This document shows positions 34,976-44,795 of a DNA stretch of 64,000 bases, piece by piece. The notes beneath the pieces are model-generated. The model did no database searches. It was not told the DNA's origin and worked only from the letters and a program-made list of their open reading frames with translations. Each line of letters begins with the position of its first letter. The stretch's first letter is position 1. Made by a program: the position numbers and the translations under genes. The stretch comes from Bdellovibrionales bacterium CG10_big_fil_rev_8_21_14_0_10_45_34 (GTDB taxonomy: Bacteria > Bdellovibrionota > Bdellovibrionia > Bdellovibrionales > 1-14-0-10-45-34), in assembly GCA_002778785.1 (NCBI GenBank), contig PEZS01000013.1, positions 45,448 to 109,447 on the forward strand. Reading direction: 5' to 3'.

Positions 34976-35464
34976 GTGAAATCCTTGCTAGCCCTTATGT
35001 TTCTTCTCAGTTCGATATCTGCCCATGCGACAGACAGCTTGGGTCAACAAATTAAATTTTATACAACAAACGGTAAACCCAAGTTTGGTGTTCAAACCGC
35101 TGAAGGTATGTTTGTAATCACTTTTTCAGTAAAAGCTTATGACATCACTAAAAACGAAATGGTAACAAATGTAGCCATTCAATTTGTGAACAAAATCACA
35201 GGAGCAAAGTTGTCTGATTGGAAAGAGGTTTTTAAGTCTCAAGGGTCAAGCATGGTCGGTACTTTTGCATTCACCGCCTCGCTTGCAAATGTAGAGGCAA
35301 CTCGTTTCCATAAATCGTTGCGATCTGGTGCGATAAAGATCTCTGCTTTGAACCGGGACGAAATTGTTTCTTCAACATACATTGATCTTGGCTCCTACTG
35401 CGACTCCGCTAGCAATCATTTTTTAGATCTCGAAACTGGCAAACAAGGTTGCCCGTCTAAATAA
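34976..35464 (+). CDS. secreted protein of unknown function
   Basis: 162 residues, GTG start, with signal peptide MKSLLALMFLLSSISAHA (cleavage near residue 18). The mature part is beta-rich (KFYTTNGKPKFGVQT, MFVITFSVKAYDI, NVAIQFVNKITGA), with a Cys pair near the end (YCDSA...GC). It may be an Ig-like or beta-sandwich periplasmic protein. No family recognised. Confidence 0.6.
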   Translation: MKSLLALMFLLSSISAHATDSLGQQIKFYTTNGKPKFGVQTAEGMFVITFSVKAYDITKNEMVTNVAIQFVNKITGAKLSDWKEVFKSQGSSMVGTFAFTASLANVEATRFHKSLRSGAIKISALNRDEIVSSTYIDLGSYCDSASNHFLDLETGKQGCPSK

Positions 35465-35482
35465 TCCTTCAACAGAATAACA

Positions 35483-35749
35483 ATGCGAAGTGATCAAATA
35501 CCCCTACCTGCCCCGGCCAATGCGGCAAACTTTTATCAGTCAAAGCTTTCAACCAATGCCGCTGTAGTGAAAGTAAGCACAGTTCAAGTTCTCCACAGAG
35601 ACCAGACAGGAGCTCTTCCCGAGGCCAACACCTCAGGAATTTTTCGGTGTTGGGTAGCTGCTTTTTTAGAGAGGCGGCAAGCCAGAAGAAACTTTGCGCG
35701 TCGCCAAAGCCGCCCTTTACAAACTTTAAATGGAAAACGACCCGTTTAG
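35483..35749 (+). CDS. doubtful small ORF
   Basis: 88 codons from an ATG without a ribosome site, 18 bp after the preceding gene. The first half (PLPAPANAANFYQSKLSTNAAVVKV) is protein-like; the second half is Arg-rich and resembles non-coding translation. An overlapping reverse-strand ORF exists too. The 400-bp gap 35465-35881 may simply be non-coding. Confidence 0.2.
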   Translation: MRSDQIPLPAPANAANFYQSKLSTNAAVVKVSTVQVLHRDQTGALPEANTSGIFRCWVAAFLERRQARRNFARRQSRPLQTLNGKRPV

Positions 35750-35881
35750 ACTCTATTAGTCTAGGCACTTTTGGGTGTGGTTTAATACGACTAGATCGAT
35801 ACTAGCTACCTTCGAACTAAGTGAGATGCGAACGTTGGCACTGTTTATGCTCTCTTGGTGTGGGTAAGGAGCGTATTTACT

Positions 35882-37075
35882 ATGAACCCATCAAATACTT
35901 TTAAACAAATTGTACTTCCTATTTCCACAGCCATTTCCATGACGGGCGCCGCTCTCACTCTTAACGCCGCTTTAATATCCGGCGCGAATGTAGCGGCTCG
36001 AAATATTAACGAATTTTCTGCGCTAAACGGCATTAAAAGCACTGCTAATGCTTTAAATCCAACAATAGCTCGTGATTTCACTACTCAACCACCTCCACCC
36101 GCCATTCCAAGGAGCGCACCTAAACCTGCCATCTCGAAAAAGACTACAAAAACTTCTGTCAAACCCGCGTCTACTGCAAAAAAAATTGCAATCCAACGGC
36201 GACAAAATCAGTCACTTCGTCAAGTTCATATACAGATTCTCGAGCGAATTTTACCCACTCCTCATTTAGGTTTTGCAAGGCCACTTGATGCGAATTCATC
36301 AGGAATTGGCGGCGCAAACAACAACCCCATAGTTGATTTGGATGGCCCAGGATTCTATGAGGGGTTTGACCCGATCACTGGCAAAAACTGTTATGTTACA
36401 GTCTTCTACGGGCATACAACAAAATCACCAAACGGAATAGACATCCGCATCGATCGAACTTACAAAGTTTCTGCTTCTATTTATAGAGAAGATAGCGAAA
36501 CCCTCCCTCAGTCTACACCGCTGGCTGCGGCAACATCAAACTGCTCCGAGAAATCTTATGGAGACACAAGCGTATACCCTTTTACTGGCGGATCGACAGA
36601 ATGTGACACGGCTTCAGTAGCGAACTCAGGAAATCCTTCCGTAGCATATTCAGGAGCAACTTCATCAATGAATACGTCAACAACCGGAAGCATAGCTTCA
36701 GCCAGTTCTCAAGAACTAGTGAAAGAGCCTGTAATCTCCGCAACTAAGCTTGCCTCATTTGAAGCAACAGGTTTTGAGTATCAATCTGCCGAAATGCGAA
36801 GGACGCAGCGCTGGACTCAGCAAGTTGGTTCGGGATCTGCAAAACTTTTGGAGAACAAAACGAAGTCGCGACTCGAAGTAAGAAAAGTGAAACGCATTAG
36901 CAACTCCGTAGTTGAAAATTGGTACATGGTGATGATAGATCCCGGCACGTCAGCTACCCTAGCTTCGACGACAGAACCCAGCAGAAATGAAAGATCTTTC
37001 TGTTATGTGAGTCACGAACAGGTTCATGAAAACCAACGTCAATTGATTGGTCTTCGCAAGAGACCCAAATTGTAG
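35882..37075 (+). CDS. hypothetical exported protein
   Basis: 397 residues from the ATG at 35882 (AAGGAG about 10 nt upstream). A long hydrophobic N-terminus (QIVLPISTAISMTGAALTLNAALI) could be a signal peptide or anchor. A Pro/Lys/Thr-rich linker (residues ~65-105) leads to a mid domain (NNPIVDLDGPGFYEGFDPITGKNCYVTVFYG) and a Ser/Thr-rich region around 255-290, then a beta-rich C-terminal domain. The modular layout suggests an envelope-spanning protein. No family recognised. Its end overlaps another open frame (37030-37260). Confidence 0.6.
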   Translation: MNPSNTFKQIVLPISTAISMTGAALTLNAALISGANVAARNINEFSALNGIKSTANALNPTIARDFTTQPPPPAIPRSAPKPAISKKTTKTSVKPASTAKKIAIQRRQNQSLRQVHIQILERILPTPHLGFARPLDANSSGIGGANNNPIVDLDGPGFYEGFDPITGKNCYVTVFYGHTTKSPNGIDIRIDRTYKVSASIYREDSETLPQSTPLAAATSNCSEKSYGDTSVYPFTGGSTECDTASVANSGNPSVAYSGATSSMNTSTTGSIASASSQELVKEPVISATKLASFEATGFEYQSAEMRRTQRWTQQVGSGSAKLLENKTKSRLEVRKVKRISNSVVENWYMVMIDPGTSATLASTTEPSRNERSFCYVSHEQVHENQRQLIGLRKRPKL

Positions 37076-37260
37076 AACGACGCTCTATTGTAGCGGACAG
37101 GCATGAAATCCTTCAGCTCGAATCGTCTGCTTTGTACGCTCTCAGCCAAGAGGTAGGGGCTCGGGGTGTAGGGGTCATTTATCACCAGTCAGAGGGTGCG
37201 CGCTTCACACAAGCCGAAATGGCATTTTTAAAGGCCCTTCTAGAGTCTAAAGGCCTTTGA
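37030..37260 (+). other. open frame without start, possible gene remnant
   Basis: 77 codons free of stops in a frame different from the preceding gene, ending at TGA 37258-37260. The translation (SSALYALSQEVGARGVGVIY, then a further HQ..FTQAEMAFLKALLESKGL) looks protein-like. No ATG, GTG or TTG is suitably placed at its beginning. It may be the 3' end of a broken gene or a frameshifted extension of the previous one. The remaining ~255 bp to 37516 hold no gene and should contain the gspC promoter. Confidence 0.3.
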
Positions 37261-37515
37261 TGTCCTTCGGTTCGCCTAAATTCAGTAACTAGACTAGTGT
37301 CGTGTCGAGTGCCGAAATACCATGAGCTAAACTCCCAATTTTGTTAAGCTTTTCATAGGACTCTTGATCTTTAAATCAGGTAACCGCCAAGCAGCCAAAA
37401 GATGTCTGCACCTGGCTTAAGGTCAAACAGTCATGAGGGAATCTGGAGAGCCGATTCGTGTAACTACAAACGTACACATTCTGCTTACTCCCAACTCTAA
37501 GGATGGGATCTTTGA

Positions 37516-38490
37516 TTGAGCATCTGGGATAAGCTTCGCTGGAGCAAACGACTCAACTTACCTTCTGAAACTAAGTTGAATACTCCTGCTTCTGCAACCG
37601 CAAACCAACTGGCCTCGCAGCTTCGGCGCTTATCAACTCCAGCGGTTGCAGTTTTTTTGGCTTTTGTTGTAGCTGAACTTTCCATTCTCTATATCAGAGA
37701 TCAATTTCTTCCCACGTCAGCCCCACCGTCAACTCCGGTTCAAGCAAGGCAGGCAACTACTCGGCCCCGCTCTAGTTACAATATCATCACGCAAAGAAAT
37801 ATTTTTGATTCCGACGGTGTCATCCCCGATGCCCTGTCAGTGTCTGAACAACAAGAGCTTCTCGACGGGCCGGCTGTACCAACAACTCTTCCTATTAATT
37901 TAGTTGGCACAATTGTTCATATCAACCCGCTAAGGTCGGTAGCGACTGTCGAAATCAAAAGTGCGGGCAACAAAGTGCTCCCCTACTTTGTAGGTGAAGA
38001 AATTGAATCCCTTGCTACTATTACAAAAATTGAAAGAAAAAAGGTTACCTTTAGAAATCGACAAACAGGCCGCTTAGAGTACTCAGAAATCAAAGATGAA
38101 TTTGCGGTCAAGTTTGGTGCTGCACCAAAAAAAGCGGCATCGGAAGGTATTGAACAGCAGGGCAATCAAGTCACCGTTGAGCGCAAGGTCGTAGAGGATG
38201 CACTCAAAGACCTCCCGAATATTCTTCAGCAAGCATCGGCTGTGCCCAATTTTATTCCGGGATCAGGTGGCCAAATCGATGGGTTTCGGCTCGTGCAGAT
38301 ACAAGATGGCAGCATTTTTTCGCAGCTAGGTCTGAAACAAGGCGACGTCATCAACGAAGTTAATGGTGAAGTCATCGATAGCATCACAAAAGCAATGGCA
38401 ACTTTTAAAGACTTAAAAACTTCGAATAAAATCACCGTTCAAGTAAACAGGGGCGGAACACCAACTGAACTGACGTTTTATGTTCGCTAG
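37516..38490 (+). CDS. gspC: type II secretion system protein GspC
   Basis: 324 residues from a TTG, with AAGGATG upstream. One TM (~43-65, AVAVFLAFVVAELSILYI) is followed by a Pro/Thr linker and the homology region (PINLVGTIVHINPLRSVATVEI, FVGEEI, residues ~130-170). A C-terminal PDZ domain occupies ~245-324 (GFRLVQIQDGSIFSQLGLKQ, GDVINEVNGEVI). GspC links the inner-membrane platform to the secretin through its HR domain. It starts the gsp cluster, 37 bp before gspD. Confidence 0.93.
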   Translation: MSIWDKLRWSKRLNLPSETKLNTPASATANQLASQLRRLSTPAVAVFLAFVVAELSILYIRDQFLPTSAPPSTPVQARQATTRPRSSYNIITQRNIFDSDGVIPDALSVSEQQELLDGPAVPTTLPINLVGTIVHINPLRSVATVEIKSAGNKVLPYFVGEEIESLATITKIERKKVTFRNRQTGRLEYSEIKDEFAVKFGAAPKKAASEGIEQQGNQVTVERKVVEDALKDLPNILQQASAVPNFIPGSGGQIDGFRLVQIQDGSIFSQLGLKQGDVINEVNGEVIDSITKAMATFKDLKTSNKITVQVNRGGTPTELTFYVR

Positions 38491-38527
38491 GTATTTGCAT
38501 ATTAGGTAAAGGTGCCAAGGAGGCAGC

Positions 38528-40939
38528 ATGATAAATTCATCGACAAAGTTTTTCTTCAGGGTGCTTGCAATTTTGGAGTCCCTGGCGGGGATGATGGCAC
38601 CGAGAGAAAACAAAAACGCCGTTTCAAGACTGGGCCGACCCATCAAGACACTCATGGTCATTAGCTTAGCGAGTCTTCTTGCGCTTCCCTCTTTCGCGCA
38701 AGATGATTTTTTTGGAGAGGATGAGTTTGACATTCCACCGCCCGGTTTTTCACCTCCGCCTCCTTTTGACCCCAATGCTAGTCCCGACGGCTTTGACGGG
38801 GGTTCAAGAAATGAACCAATTGCTCCGCCACCACCTGGAAACGATTCGGGCCCACGCACAAACTCCAATCCAAGACTCGACTCCTCAAAACGACGTCAAA
38901 CAAAACCCAAATTCAGCGAGGCTTTTCCAGAAGAAATCACGAACGAAAACTTCCCTGACCTCATAGAGAGCTTCGATTACCCTAACGCCGAAATCACTGA
39001 CGTTGTAAAAGCCATTAGTGAACTCACGGGCAAAAACTTTATCGTTGATCCGAACATCCGCGGAAAGATCACTATTATGGCGCCCACTCAGATAACTGTG
39101 GCCGAAGCCTACAAAGCTTTCTTAAGTGCGCTCGCCATCAACAACTACACTGTTGTACCTTATGGAAAGTTTCTAAAGATCATCCCTACGCGAAATGCCC
39201 AGAGAGATTCTCTAGAGATTTATTCTGGAGACTACTCGCCCAATACAGATCAAATGATCACAAGAATTGTGCACCTGAGACATATCACATCGACAGAGAT
39301 GAGAAAATTTCTTCAGCGCTTTGTCTCTAACGCTGGTGTGTTCGAGGTTTATGAACCCACCAACACGATCATCATTTCTGATCTAGGCGCCAACATAAAT
39401 CGGATTACAAAAATCATTGATCAGATTGATAACCCTGGCTTTGAAGAACAACTAGAAGTGCTACCGATTCGGCATGCGAAAGCAGAAGACATTGCTGACT
39501 TGATAGATCAAATCATCAACAAGGATGATCCTTCAAGGTCACGAAGTCGCCGAGGATCTTTTAGAGCTGGTGTGCCACGCTTTACGGCTCCAGGTCAAAG
39601 TGGTACGGCTCAACAGGCCTACTCGCTCGTGATACCTGATGAGCGTACCAATAGCATCATCATCGTTGGGAACAAAGACGGTATTAAAAAAATCAAAGAC
39701 CTCGTAATGAAGCTTGATTTTAATATGCCTCTAGATCAAAACGCCGGTATTCACGTTTACTACGTAAAGCATGGTGAGGCTAAAAAATTAGCCGACACGC
39801 TCAATGGCATCACAGAAAAAGGCAAAGACAACCAAAACCAACCTGGCCCGAATACTCCACCTCCAGCATTTTCAAACCCAATGGGATTTGGACAGGATGA
39901 GACCACCGCCGGCAGTCTACAAGGTAAGAACATCAAAGTTTCTGCCGATGAAACGAGCAACAGCCTCATCATCACTTCGCCAAGACAAGACTACGAAGTC
40001 ATACTGAATCTTTTAGCAAAACTCGATCGGCCGCGCGATCAAGTTTACGTCGAAGCGATTATCATGGAGATGTCTGCCGAAGGTTCGCAAGACTATGGAA
40101 TTTCTTACTACAACTTTATTGATGGCACAAACGGGCTTGGCAGAAGCGGATTTAGCTCTGGCAACTTTGGAACACTTTCAGATATAGGAGCGAGCGGTGC
40201 CATTCTTGGTTTTGCAAACGGAGGCAACGTACAGATCAACGCTGGCGGAAGCCAGGTTACAGTAAAGTCGCTCACTGGATTTATAAATTTTATCAAAAGC
40301 ACAACAAAAACAAATGTGCTATCGACTCCGCAGGTGCTTGCATATGACAATCAAGAGGCGCAGATAGAAGTGGGAGAAGAGGTCCCTGTTGGTACCAATG
40401 TCACCCAAGGAGCGGCTACCGCACAAACATCTATTCAGTTTAGAAAAGCGACTATCCGCTTAAAGATTAAGCCCTATATTTCGCCAGATTCCGACCGAGT
40501 GCGAATGGAAATCGATCAAGCTGTTGATGATATATCCGCCAAAATTCCCCGCGCTGAACAACTAAGAGCGTCGGCCCAAGGCATTAGTACAAGGACAATT
40601 AAAACCATGATCGCTATACCCGATCAAGACACAGCAGTTCTTGGTGGTTTGATTAGAGATCTTGAAACTGAGCAAACGGTAAAGATACCAATTCTTGGAG
40701 ACATTCCGCTACTAGGATGGTTGTTCAAAGGGCAAAAAACTCGAAAAGAAAAAGTGAACCTGTTTGTTTTTATAACCCCACGGATACTCAGAAACACAGA
40801 AGACACACGACAAGTTCTAGGCAAGAAACTTCAAGACAGGATTGATTTTGTTAAGAAAGAGCAAAGCGGTGAGGACCAGATGGGGCACTACTTCGAGGAT
40901 GCTCGTAGCCAAGTGGAAGGCACCAAGCAAAAACAATAA
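38528..40939 (+). CDS. gspD: type II secretion system secretin GspD
   Basis: 803 residues, AAGGAGG ahead of the ATG. The signal peptide is preceded by an unusually long basic N-region, with the hydrophobic core at ~41-57 (LMVISLASLLALPSFA). After a Pro/Gly/Asp-rich linker come N0/N1-type domains (ITDVVKAISELTGKNFIVDP; LRHITSTEMRKFLQRFV) and further N domains. The secretin core has VGEEVPVGTNV, IAIPDQDTAVLGGLI and PILGDIPLLGWLFKG..KVNLFVFITPRIL. It forms the outer-membrane channel. No pilotin gene is seen nearby. The long linker between signal peptide and N0 is larger than usual. Confidence 0.96.
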   Translation: MINSSTKFFFRVLAILESLAGMMAPRENKNAVSRLGRPIKTLMVISLASLLALPSFAQDDFFGEDEFDIPPPGFSPPPPFDPNASPDGFDGGSRNEPIAPPPPGNDSGPRTNSNPRLDSSKRRQTKPKFSEAFPEEITNENFPDLIESFDYPNAEITDVVKAISELTGKNFIVDPNIRGKITIMAPTQITVAEAYKAFLSALAINNYTVVPYGKFLKIIPTRNAQRDSLEIYSGDYSPNTDQMITRIVHLRHITSTEMRKFLQRFVSNAGVFEVYEPTNTIIISDLGANINRITKIIDQIDNPGFEEQLEVLPIRHAKAEDIADLIDQIINKDDPSRSRSRRGSFRAGVPRFTAPGQSGTAQQAYSLVIPDERTNSIIIVGNKDGIKKIKDLVMKLDFNMPLDQNAGIHVYYVKHGEAKKLADTLNGITEKGKDNQNQPGPNTPPPAFSNPMGFGQDETTAGSLQGKNIKVSADETSNSLIITSPRQDYEVILNLLAKLDRPRDQVYVEAIIMEMSAEGSQDYGISYYNFIDGTNGLGRSGFSSGNFGTLSDIGASGAILGFANGGNVQINAGGSQVTVKSLTGFINFIKSTTKTNVLSTPQVLAYDNQEAQIEVGEEVPVGTNVTQGAATAQTSIQFRKATIRLKIKPYISPDSDRVRMEIDQAVDDISAKIPRAEQLRASAQGISTRTIKTMIAIPDQDTAVLGGLIRDLETEQTVKIPILGDIPLLGWLFKGQKTRKEKVNLFVFITPRILRNTEDTRQVLGKKLQDRIDFVKKEQSGEDQMGHYFEDARSQVEGTKQKQ

Positions 40940-40995
40940 TAATTGATGAGGCAAATGATCTAGGTTCGGGCTCGCCAGGGCAATGGTCTTTAAAA

Positions 40996-41031
40996 ATGAG
41001 ATTTTGGTCGCATCGGCCACCAAAATCTCAT
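40996..41031 (-). terminator. terminator between gspD and the convergent copper-storage gene
   Basis: ATGAGATTTTGGT (40996-41008) and ACCAAAATCTCAT (41019-41031) make a perfect 13-bp stem with a 10-nt loop. On the reverse strand it is followed by TTTTTAAAG, so it is a good rho-independent terminator for the csp gene. It may also stop transcripts leaving gspD. Confidence 0.8.
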
Positions 41032-41039
41032 CGCAAAAC

Positions 41040-41516
41040 TTAGGCTTTCAAATACTTATCGCAAGCTTTGACACATTCTTCACACGCTTTAAGGCAAGCC
41101 TTACAAGACTTGTGCATCTTTGCATGTGGTTTACAAGCCTCAGCGCAGGCCACACAAAGATCGCGACAAACTTGCACTAACGCCTTAACGTGAGCGGCAC
41201 CGGCGGTCTTGTTTCTGACGATCTCGTTGACCGCAGTTACGACAGCCAGCATATTCTCGTCAGCAGACAAGCAATCCTTTAAATCAACGTGCCCCTCTCT
41301 CAGCTCAGAAATACAGTGGGCACGACAGGCCTTTCCTGTCTCTATGCAATCTGCTGTAGTCTCTAAGATCTCTTTCTCAGCTTTTGTGTACTCGATGTCA
41401 TGATGATGATGCTTTTCTGTTTGGTGAGCCTTCGCTTTGCTTGCGCCAAGCACATTTGCAGCAACTACGGTCGCCCCACCTAAGGTAGCCTTCTCAATAA
41501 AACTTCGACGGTCCAT
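41040..41516 (-). CDS. Tat-exported copper-storage four-helix-bundle protein (Csp1-like)
   Basis: 158 residues. The N-terminus DRRSFIEKATLGGATVVAAN is a twin-arginine signal, cleaved near ASKAKA. The mature part has a His run (EKHHHHD) then four helices carrying 13 Cys in i/i+3/i+4 spacing (CIETGKACRAHC, CRDLCVACAEAC, CKACLKACEECVKAC). Thirteen inward-facing Cys is the number described for Methylosinus Csp1, which stores Cu(I) as a tetramer. The protein would hold copper outside the cytosol. It sits on the opposite strand between gspD and gspE, separating the secretion cluster into two transcripts. Confidence 0.9.
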   Translation of the reverse strand: MDRRSFIEKATLGGATVVAANVLGASKAKAHQTEKHHHHDIEYTKAEKEILETTADCIETGKACRAHCISELREGHVDLKDCLSADENMLAVVTAVNEIVRNKTAGAAHVKALVQVCRDLCVACAEACKPHAKMHKSCKACLKACEECVKACDKYLKA

Positions 41517-41791
41517 GTTATCCCCCTATGGAAAATTTTTTGCATTCTGTAGAGTAGCACATTCTTTTAAAATGTACGTTCTTTTGAATACTGACAAAGA
41601 ACCTTAACTATCTAGGCCTCATTGATCCCCTGTTAACCCTTTACACCAGCAAGTGATCACCAACACTAAGCCCTCACTCACCAAAGCTGAAAGGGCAAAA
41701 GAACATTCAATCCACCCAATTTCTTCATCGCTCCTAGACTTAATGCTAGGCCTTTTCTTCTTACAAATCCCAGCGTAGAATACTGAGGAAG

Positions 41792-43480
41792 ATGGCGACA
41801 GAAAGTCTTGGCAACACCTTGTTAAAAAGTACCTCAATTTCCGAACGCGAATTGAGCTCGCTTTTTCAGTTAGAAACCAAAGAGGGTTTAACTCTTGGGG
41901 AAACTCTTGGGAAAAAGAACATTTCCTCTGCTGATGAGATTCTTGCATTTGTTTGCGATGCTCTGGGGCTCAACTACTTAAAAGACATCCCCTACAACGA
42001 AATTAACCCAGAGTGGATTCGCAACATTCCGATCAACTACGCAAAACAGCATGAGGTGCTTCCCTTAAAAGATGATGGCCTAAAAATGCATATTTTGGTC
42101 ACCAATCCCCTAAACTCTCGCCTCATCGACGACATGAGAGTGCTTTTTAAAAAGCCAGTCGCAGCTGTCGTAACAACCTCTCTAAGAATTCAAGATGCCA
42201 TTAATAAGGTTTACGAAAAAAGCACCGCGAACTTAGAGGGGCTCGATGAAATCGAAGACGGTGAATACGACCTCGACGAGCCCATTATAGATTTGCTAGA
42301 AGCTGGCGATGATGACGCGCCGGTAATTAAACTTGTGAATACTCTTTTGTTCAGAGCCGTTAAAGAAAAGGCGTCAGACATTCACATAGAACCTTACGAA
42401 CGTGACATGGTTGTGCGCTTTCGAATAGACGGTGTACTTTACGATATTTTTAAGCCGCCTAAAAAGCTGCAAAACGCCATCACCTCAAGAATCAAAGTGA
42501 TGGGCAATCTAAATATTGCGGAGAAACGCCTCCCTCAAGACGGCAGGATTCCGTTAAAGCTTGCGGGAAAAGACATTGATGTTCGCTTAAGCACAGTTCC
42601 GACAGCATTTGGCGAGCGACTTGTTATGCGTCTTCAGGATCGCTCGAACGTGGTTCTCGAGCTTGAGCAATTGGGGTTTCCGCAAATTATGCTGGTTTCG
42701 CTTGCGAAGCTCTTAGCAAAAACACATGGAATCATCTTGGTAACCGGACCAACAGGTTCTGGTAAGTCGACGACTCTCTATGCTTGTATATCAAAGATTA
42801 ACAACATTGAAACCAACATCATCACAGTGGAAGATCCGGTTGAGCAACGAATTCATGGCATAGGTCAGATACAAGTGAATCATAAAATCGGGCTGACTTT
42901 TGCAAACGGATTGAGAGCCATACTCAGACAAGACCCAAACGTCATTATGATTGGTGAGATTCGTGATAGCGAGACGGCCGACATTGCAATCAACGCCGCA
43001 CTGACCGGTCACTTGGTGCTCTCTACGATTCACACTAACGATTCTGCCGGAGCATTTCCGCGACTTATCGACATGGGCTGTGAACCATTTTTGATTGCAA
43101 GTTCTCTATTGGGTGTTGCCGCCCAGCGACTTATTCGTGTGCTTTGTCCACACTGTAAAACTCCGTATATTCCTACAGATGCGGAGCTTGCCACGCTTGA
43201 AATCACGCGCAGCGAAGCGGCCCAGGGCACTATTTTTAAAGCGGTCGGATGCAATCAGTGTAATCAAAAAGGTTACATAGGGCGAACCAACATTGCAGAA
43301 CTCCTCATGGTGTCAGATGAAATTCGCCAAATGATCATGCAGCGAATAGATGGAGGTGCTATAAAAAAGCGCGCCATTCAAGACGGCATGTTGACTCTAA
43401 GAACCGAGGGAATTCGCAAAGTACTTGCTGGAATTACAACGATTGAAGAACTTCTCACCAACACTCAGACGGACGAGTAA
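41792..43480 (+). CDS. gspE: type II secretion ATPase GspE
   Basis: 562 residues. An N-terminal N1E/N2E-like region precedes the ATPase. Motifs: Walker A GPTGSGKSTTLYA (~residue 317), Asp box IMIGEIRDSETADIA, His box TGHLVLSTIHTNDS and a Walker B in the preceding strand. The zinc-binding CPHC...CNQC pair (~residues 452-488) is intact. GspE powers pseudopilus assembly at the inner membrane by binding GspL. The first gene of the second gsp transcript; gspF follows after 6 bp. Confidence 0.96.
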   Translation: MATESLGNTLLKSTSISERELSSLFQLETKEGLTLGETLGKKNISSADEILAFVCDALGLNYLKDIPYNEINPEWIRNIPINYAKQHEVLPLKDDGLKMHILVTNPLNSRLIDDMRVLFKKPVAAVVTTSLRIQDAINKVYEKSTANLEGLDEIEDGEYDLDEPIIDLLEAGDDDAPVIKLVNTLLFRAVKEKASDIHIEPYERDMVVRFRIDGVLYDIFKPPKKLQNAITSRIKVMGNLNIAEKRLPQDGRIPLKLAGKDIDVRLSTVPTAFGERLVMRLQDRSNVVLELEQLGFPQIMLVSLAKLLAKTHGIILVTGPTGSGKSTTLYACISKINNIETNIITVEDPVEQRIHGIGQIQVNHKIGLTFANGLRAILRQDPNVIMIGEIRDSETADIAINAALTGHLVLSTIHTNDSAGAFPRLIDMGCEPFLIASSLLGVAAQRLIRVLCPHCKTPYIPTDAELATLEITRSEAAQGTIFKAVGCNQCNQKGYIGRTNIAELLMVSDEIRQMIMQRIDGGAIKKRAIQDGMLTLRTEGIRKVLAGITTIEELLTNTQTDE

Positions 43481-43486
43481 CCACCT

Positions 43487-44701
43487 ATGGCTTTGTTTGA
43501 ATACCGAGGCCTTAAGCGCGACGGAAAGCCAGTTAGAGGCGCTATCGATGCAGATAATCAACGTACCGCCCGCGCCCGACTTAAAAAAGAGGGTGTATTT
43601 CTTCAAGAAATAAAAGCAAAGAAAACTCATTCACAAAAGAAAAGCAGCGGTTTTGCTCATGGCGGAAAAGTCGGCGTTAAAGATATGAGTATGATGTTTC
43701 GCCAGCTAGCCACTTTGGTAAAGGCCGAAGTTCCACTCGTGGAATCACTCAGTGCCGTGGCTGAACAGGTGGAACACCCTCTACTCAAAGCTTGCCTTAC
43801 TGATATTCGAGACATGGTTAACGAAGGTAATCCTCTTTACAAAGCCATGCAGAAGTACAACAAGATTTTTAACAGAATTCAGATTTCGATGGTAGAAGCA
43901 GCGGAAGCAACGGGGGCACTGGGAGTTATTCTTATTCGGTTAGCAGAATTTCTTGAAGCGCAAAATGAGCTAAATTCAAAAGTTGCCAGTGCCATGTTCT
44001 ACCCGATCATTATGCTCATCATGACTGTCGGAATGCTTTTTGGACTTTTCATTTACGTGATTCCTAAAATCACGGAAATTTTTGAACAAAGCGAACTAAC
44101 CCTTCCGTGGTATTCTCAGCTCGTCATCGACATGAGTGGGTTCATGGTCGAGTATTGGCATGTACTTGGCGTTTCTGGATTAGCCCTTGCCTTCTTGTTT
44201 CGAAACTGGAAGAACACGCCAAAAGGCTCCGATCAGTGGGATGCCATTTTATTGAAACTTCCTGTTGTCGGAAAACTCACCCGTATGATTGCCGTGAGTC
44301 GGTTCACAAGAACGCTCTCCACACTTTTAGCAGGCAGTGTTCCTATTGTTGCTGCACTTGATATCGTCAAGAACGTGGTTGGTAACTCAGTGCTTGCCAA
44401 AGCGATTTCTGAAGCAAGAGACAACATCAGTGAAGGAGAATCCGTAGCAGTACCTTTGAGAAAGTCTGGGGAATTTCCTCCGATTGTTACGCACATGATC
44501 ACCATCGGAGAAAAGACCGGGGAGATCGAGTCGATGCTAACGCAGGTCAGCGATTCGTATGACTTTCAGGTCAAGAATTCAATTCAGGCCTTAACGAGTG
44601 TTCTTGAACCTATTATGATTGTGATAATGGGTGGTATCATTGGAGTGATCGTTTTCGCAGTGGTTGTACCCATGATGGAACTATCTAATATTGCTAGATA
44701 A
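43487..44701 (+). CDS. gspF: type II secretion inner-membrane platform protein GspF
   Basis: 404 residues. The N-terminus MALFEYRGLKRDGKPVRGAIDAD is the standard GspF start. Two repeated cytosolic helical domains (MMFRQLATLVKAEVPLVESL and FTRTLSTLLAGSVPIVAALDI) alternate with three membrane segments (~170-195, ~222-240, ~375-398). It organises the assembly platform with GspE, L and M. Length is as usual (~400). Confidence 0.96.
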   Translation: MALFEYRGLKRDGKPVRGAIDADNQRTARARLKKEGVFLQEIKAKKTHSQKKSSGFAHGGKVGVKDMSMMFRQLATLVKAEVPLVESLSAVAEQVEHPLLKACLTDIRDMVNEGNPLYKAMQKYNKIFNRIQISMVEAAEATGALGVILIRLAEFLEAQNELNSKVASAMFYPIIMLIMTVGMLFGLFIYVIPKITEIFEQSELTLPWYSQLVIDMSGFMVEYWHVLGVSGLALAFLFRNWKNTPKGSDQWDAILLKLPVVGKLTRMIAVSRFTRTLSTLLAGSVPIVAALDIVKNVVGNSVLAKAISEARDNISEGESVAVPLRKSGEFPPIVTHMITIGEKTGEIESMLTQVSDSYDFQVKNSIQALTSVLEPIMIVIMGGIIGVIVFAVVVPMMELSNIAR

Positions 44702-44795
44702 ACGCTGCTTTGATCGCGTATAGGCTGTTGCGTTTATTTTGAAGCAATAGTACTAGTAAAAGACTACCACTAACTTTTGAGGAGTTAAGAGCCGA

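Noticed and set aside
35469..35768. 99-codon reverse ORF in the gap after the secreted protein gene
   Set aside because: No ribosome site, no recognisable features, and it overlaps an equally doubtful forward ORF.
41517..41791. Copper-responsive operator between csp and gspE
   Set aside because: No CueR/CsoR-type dyad could be recognised in the 275-bp divergent region.
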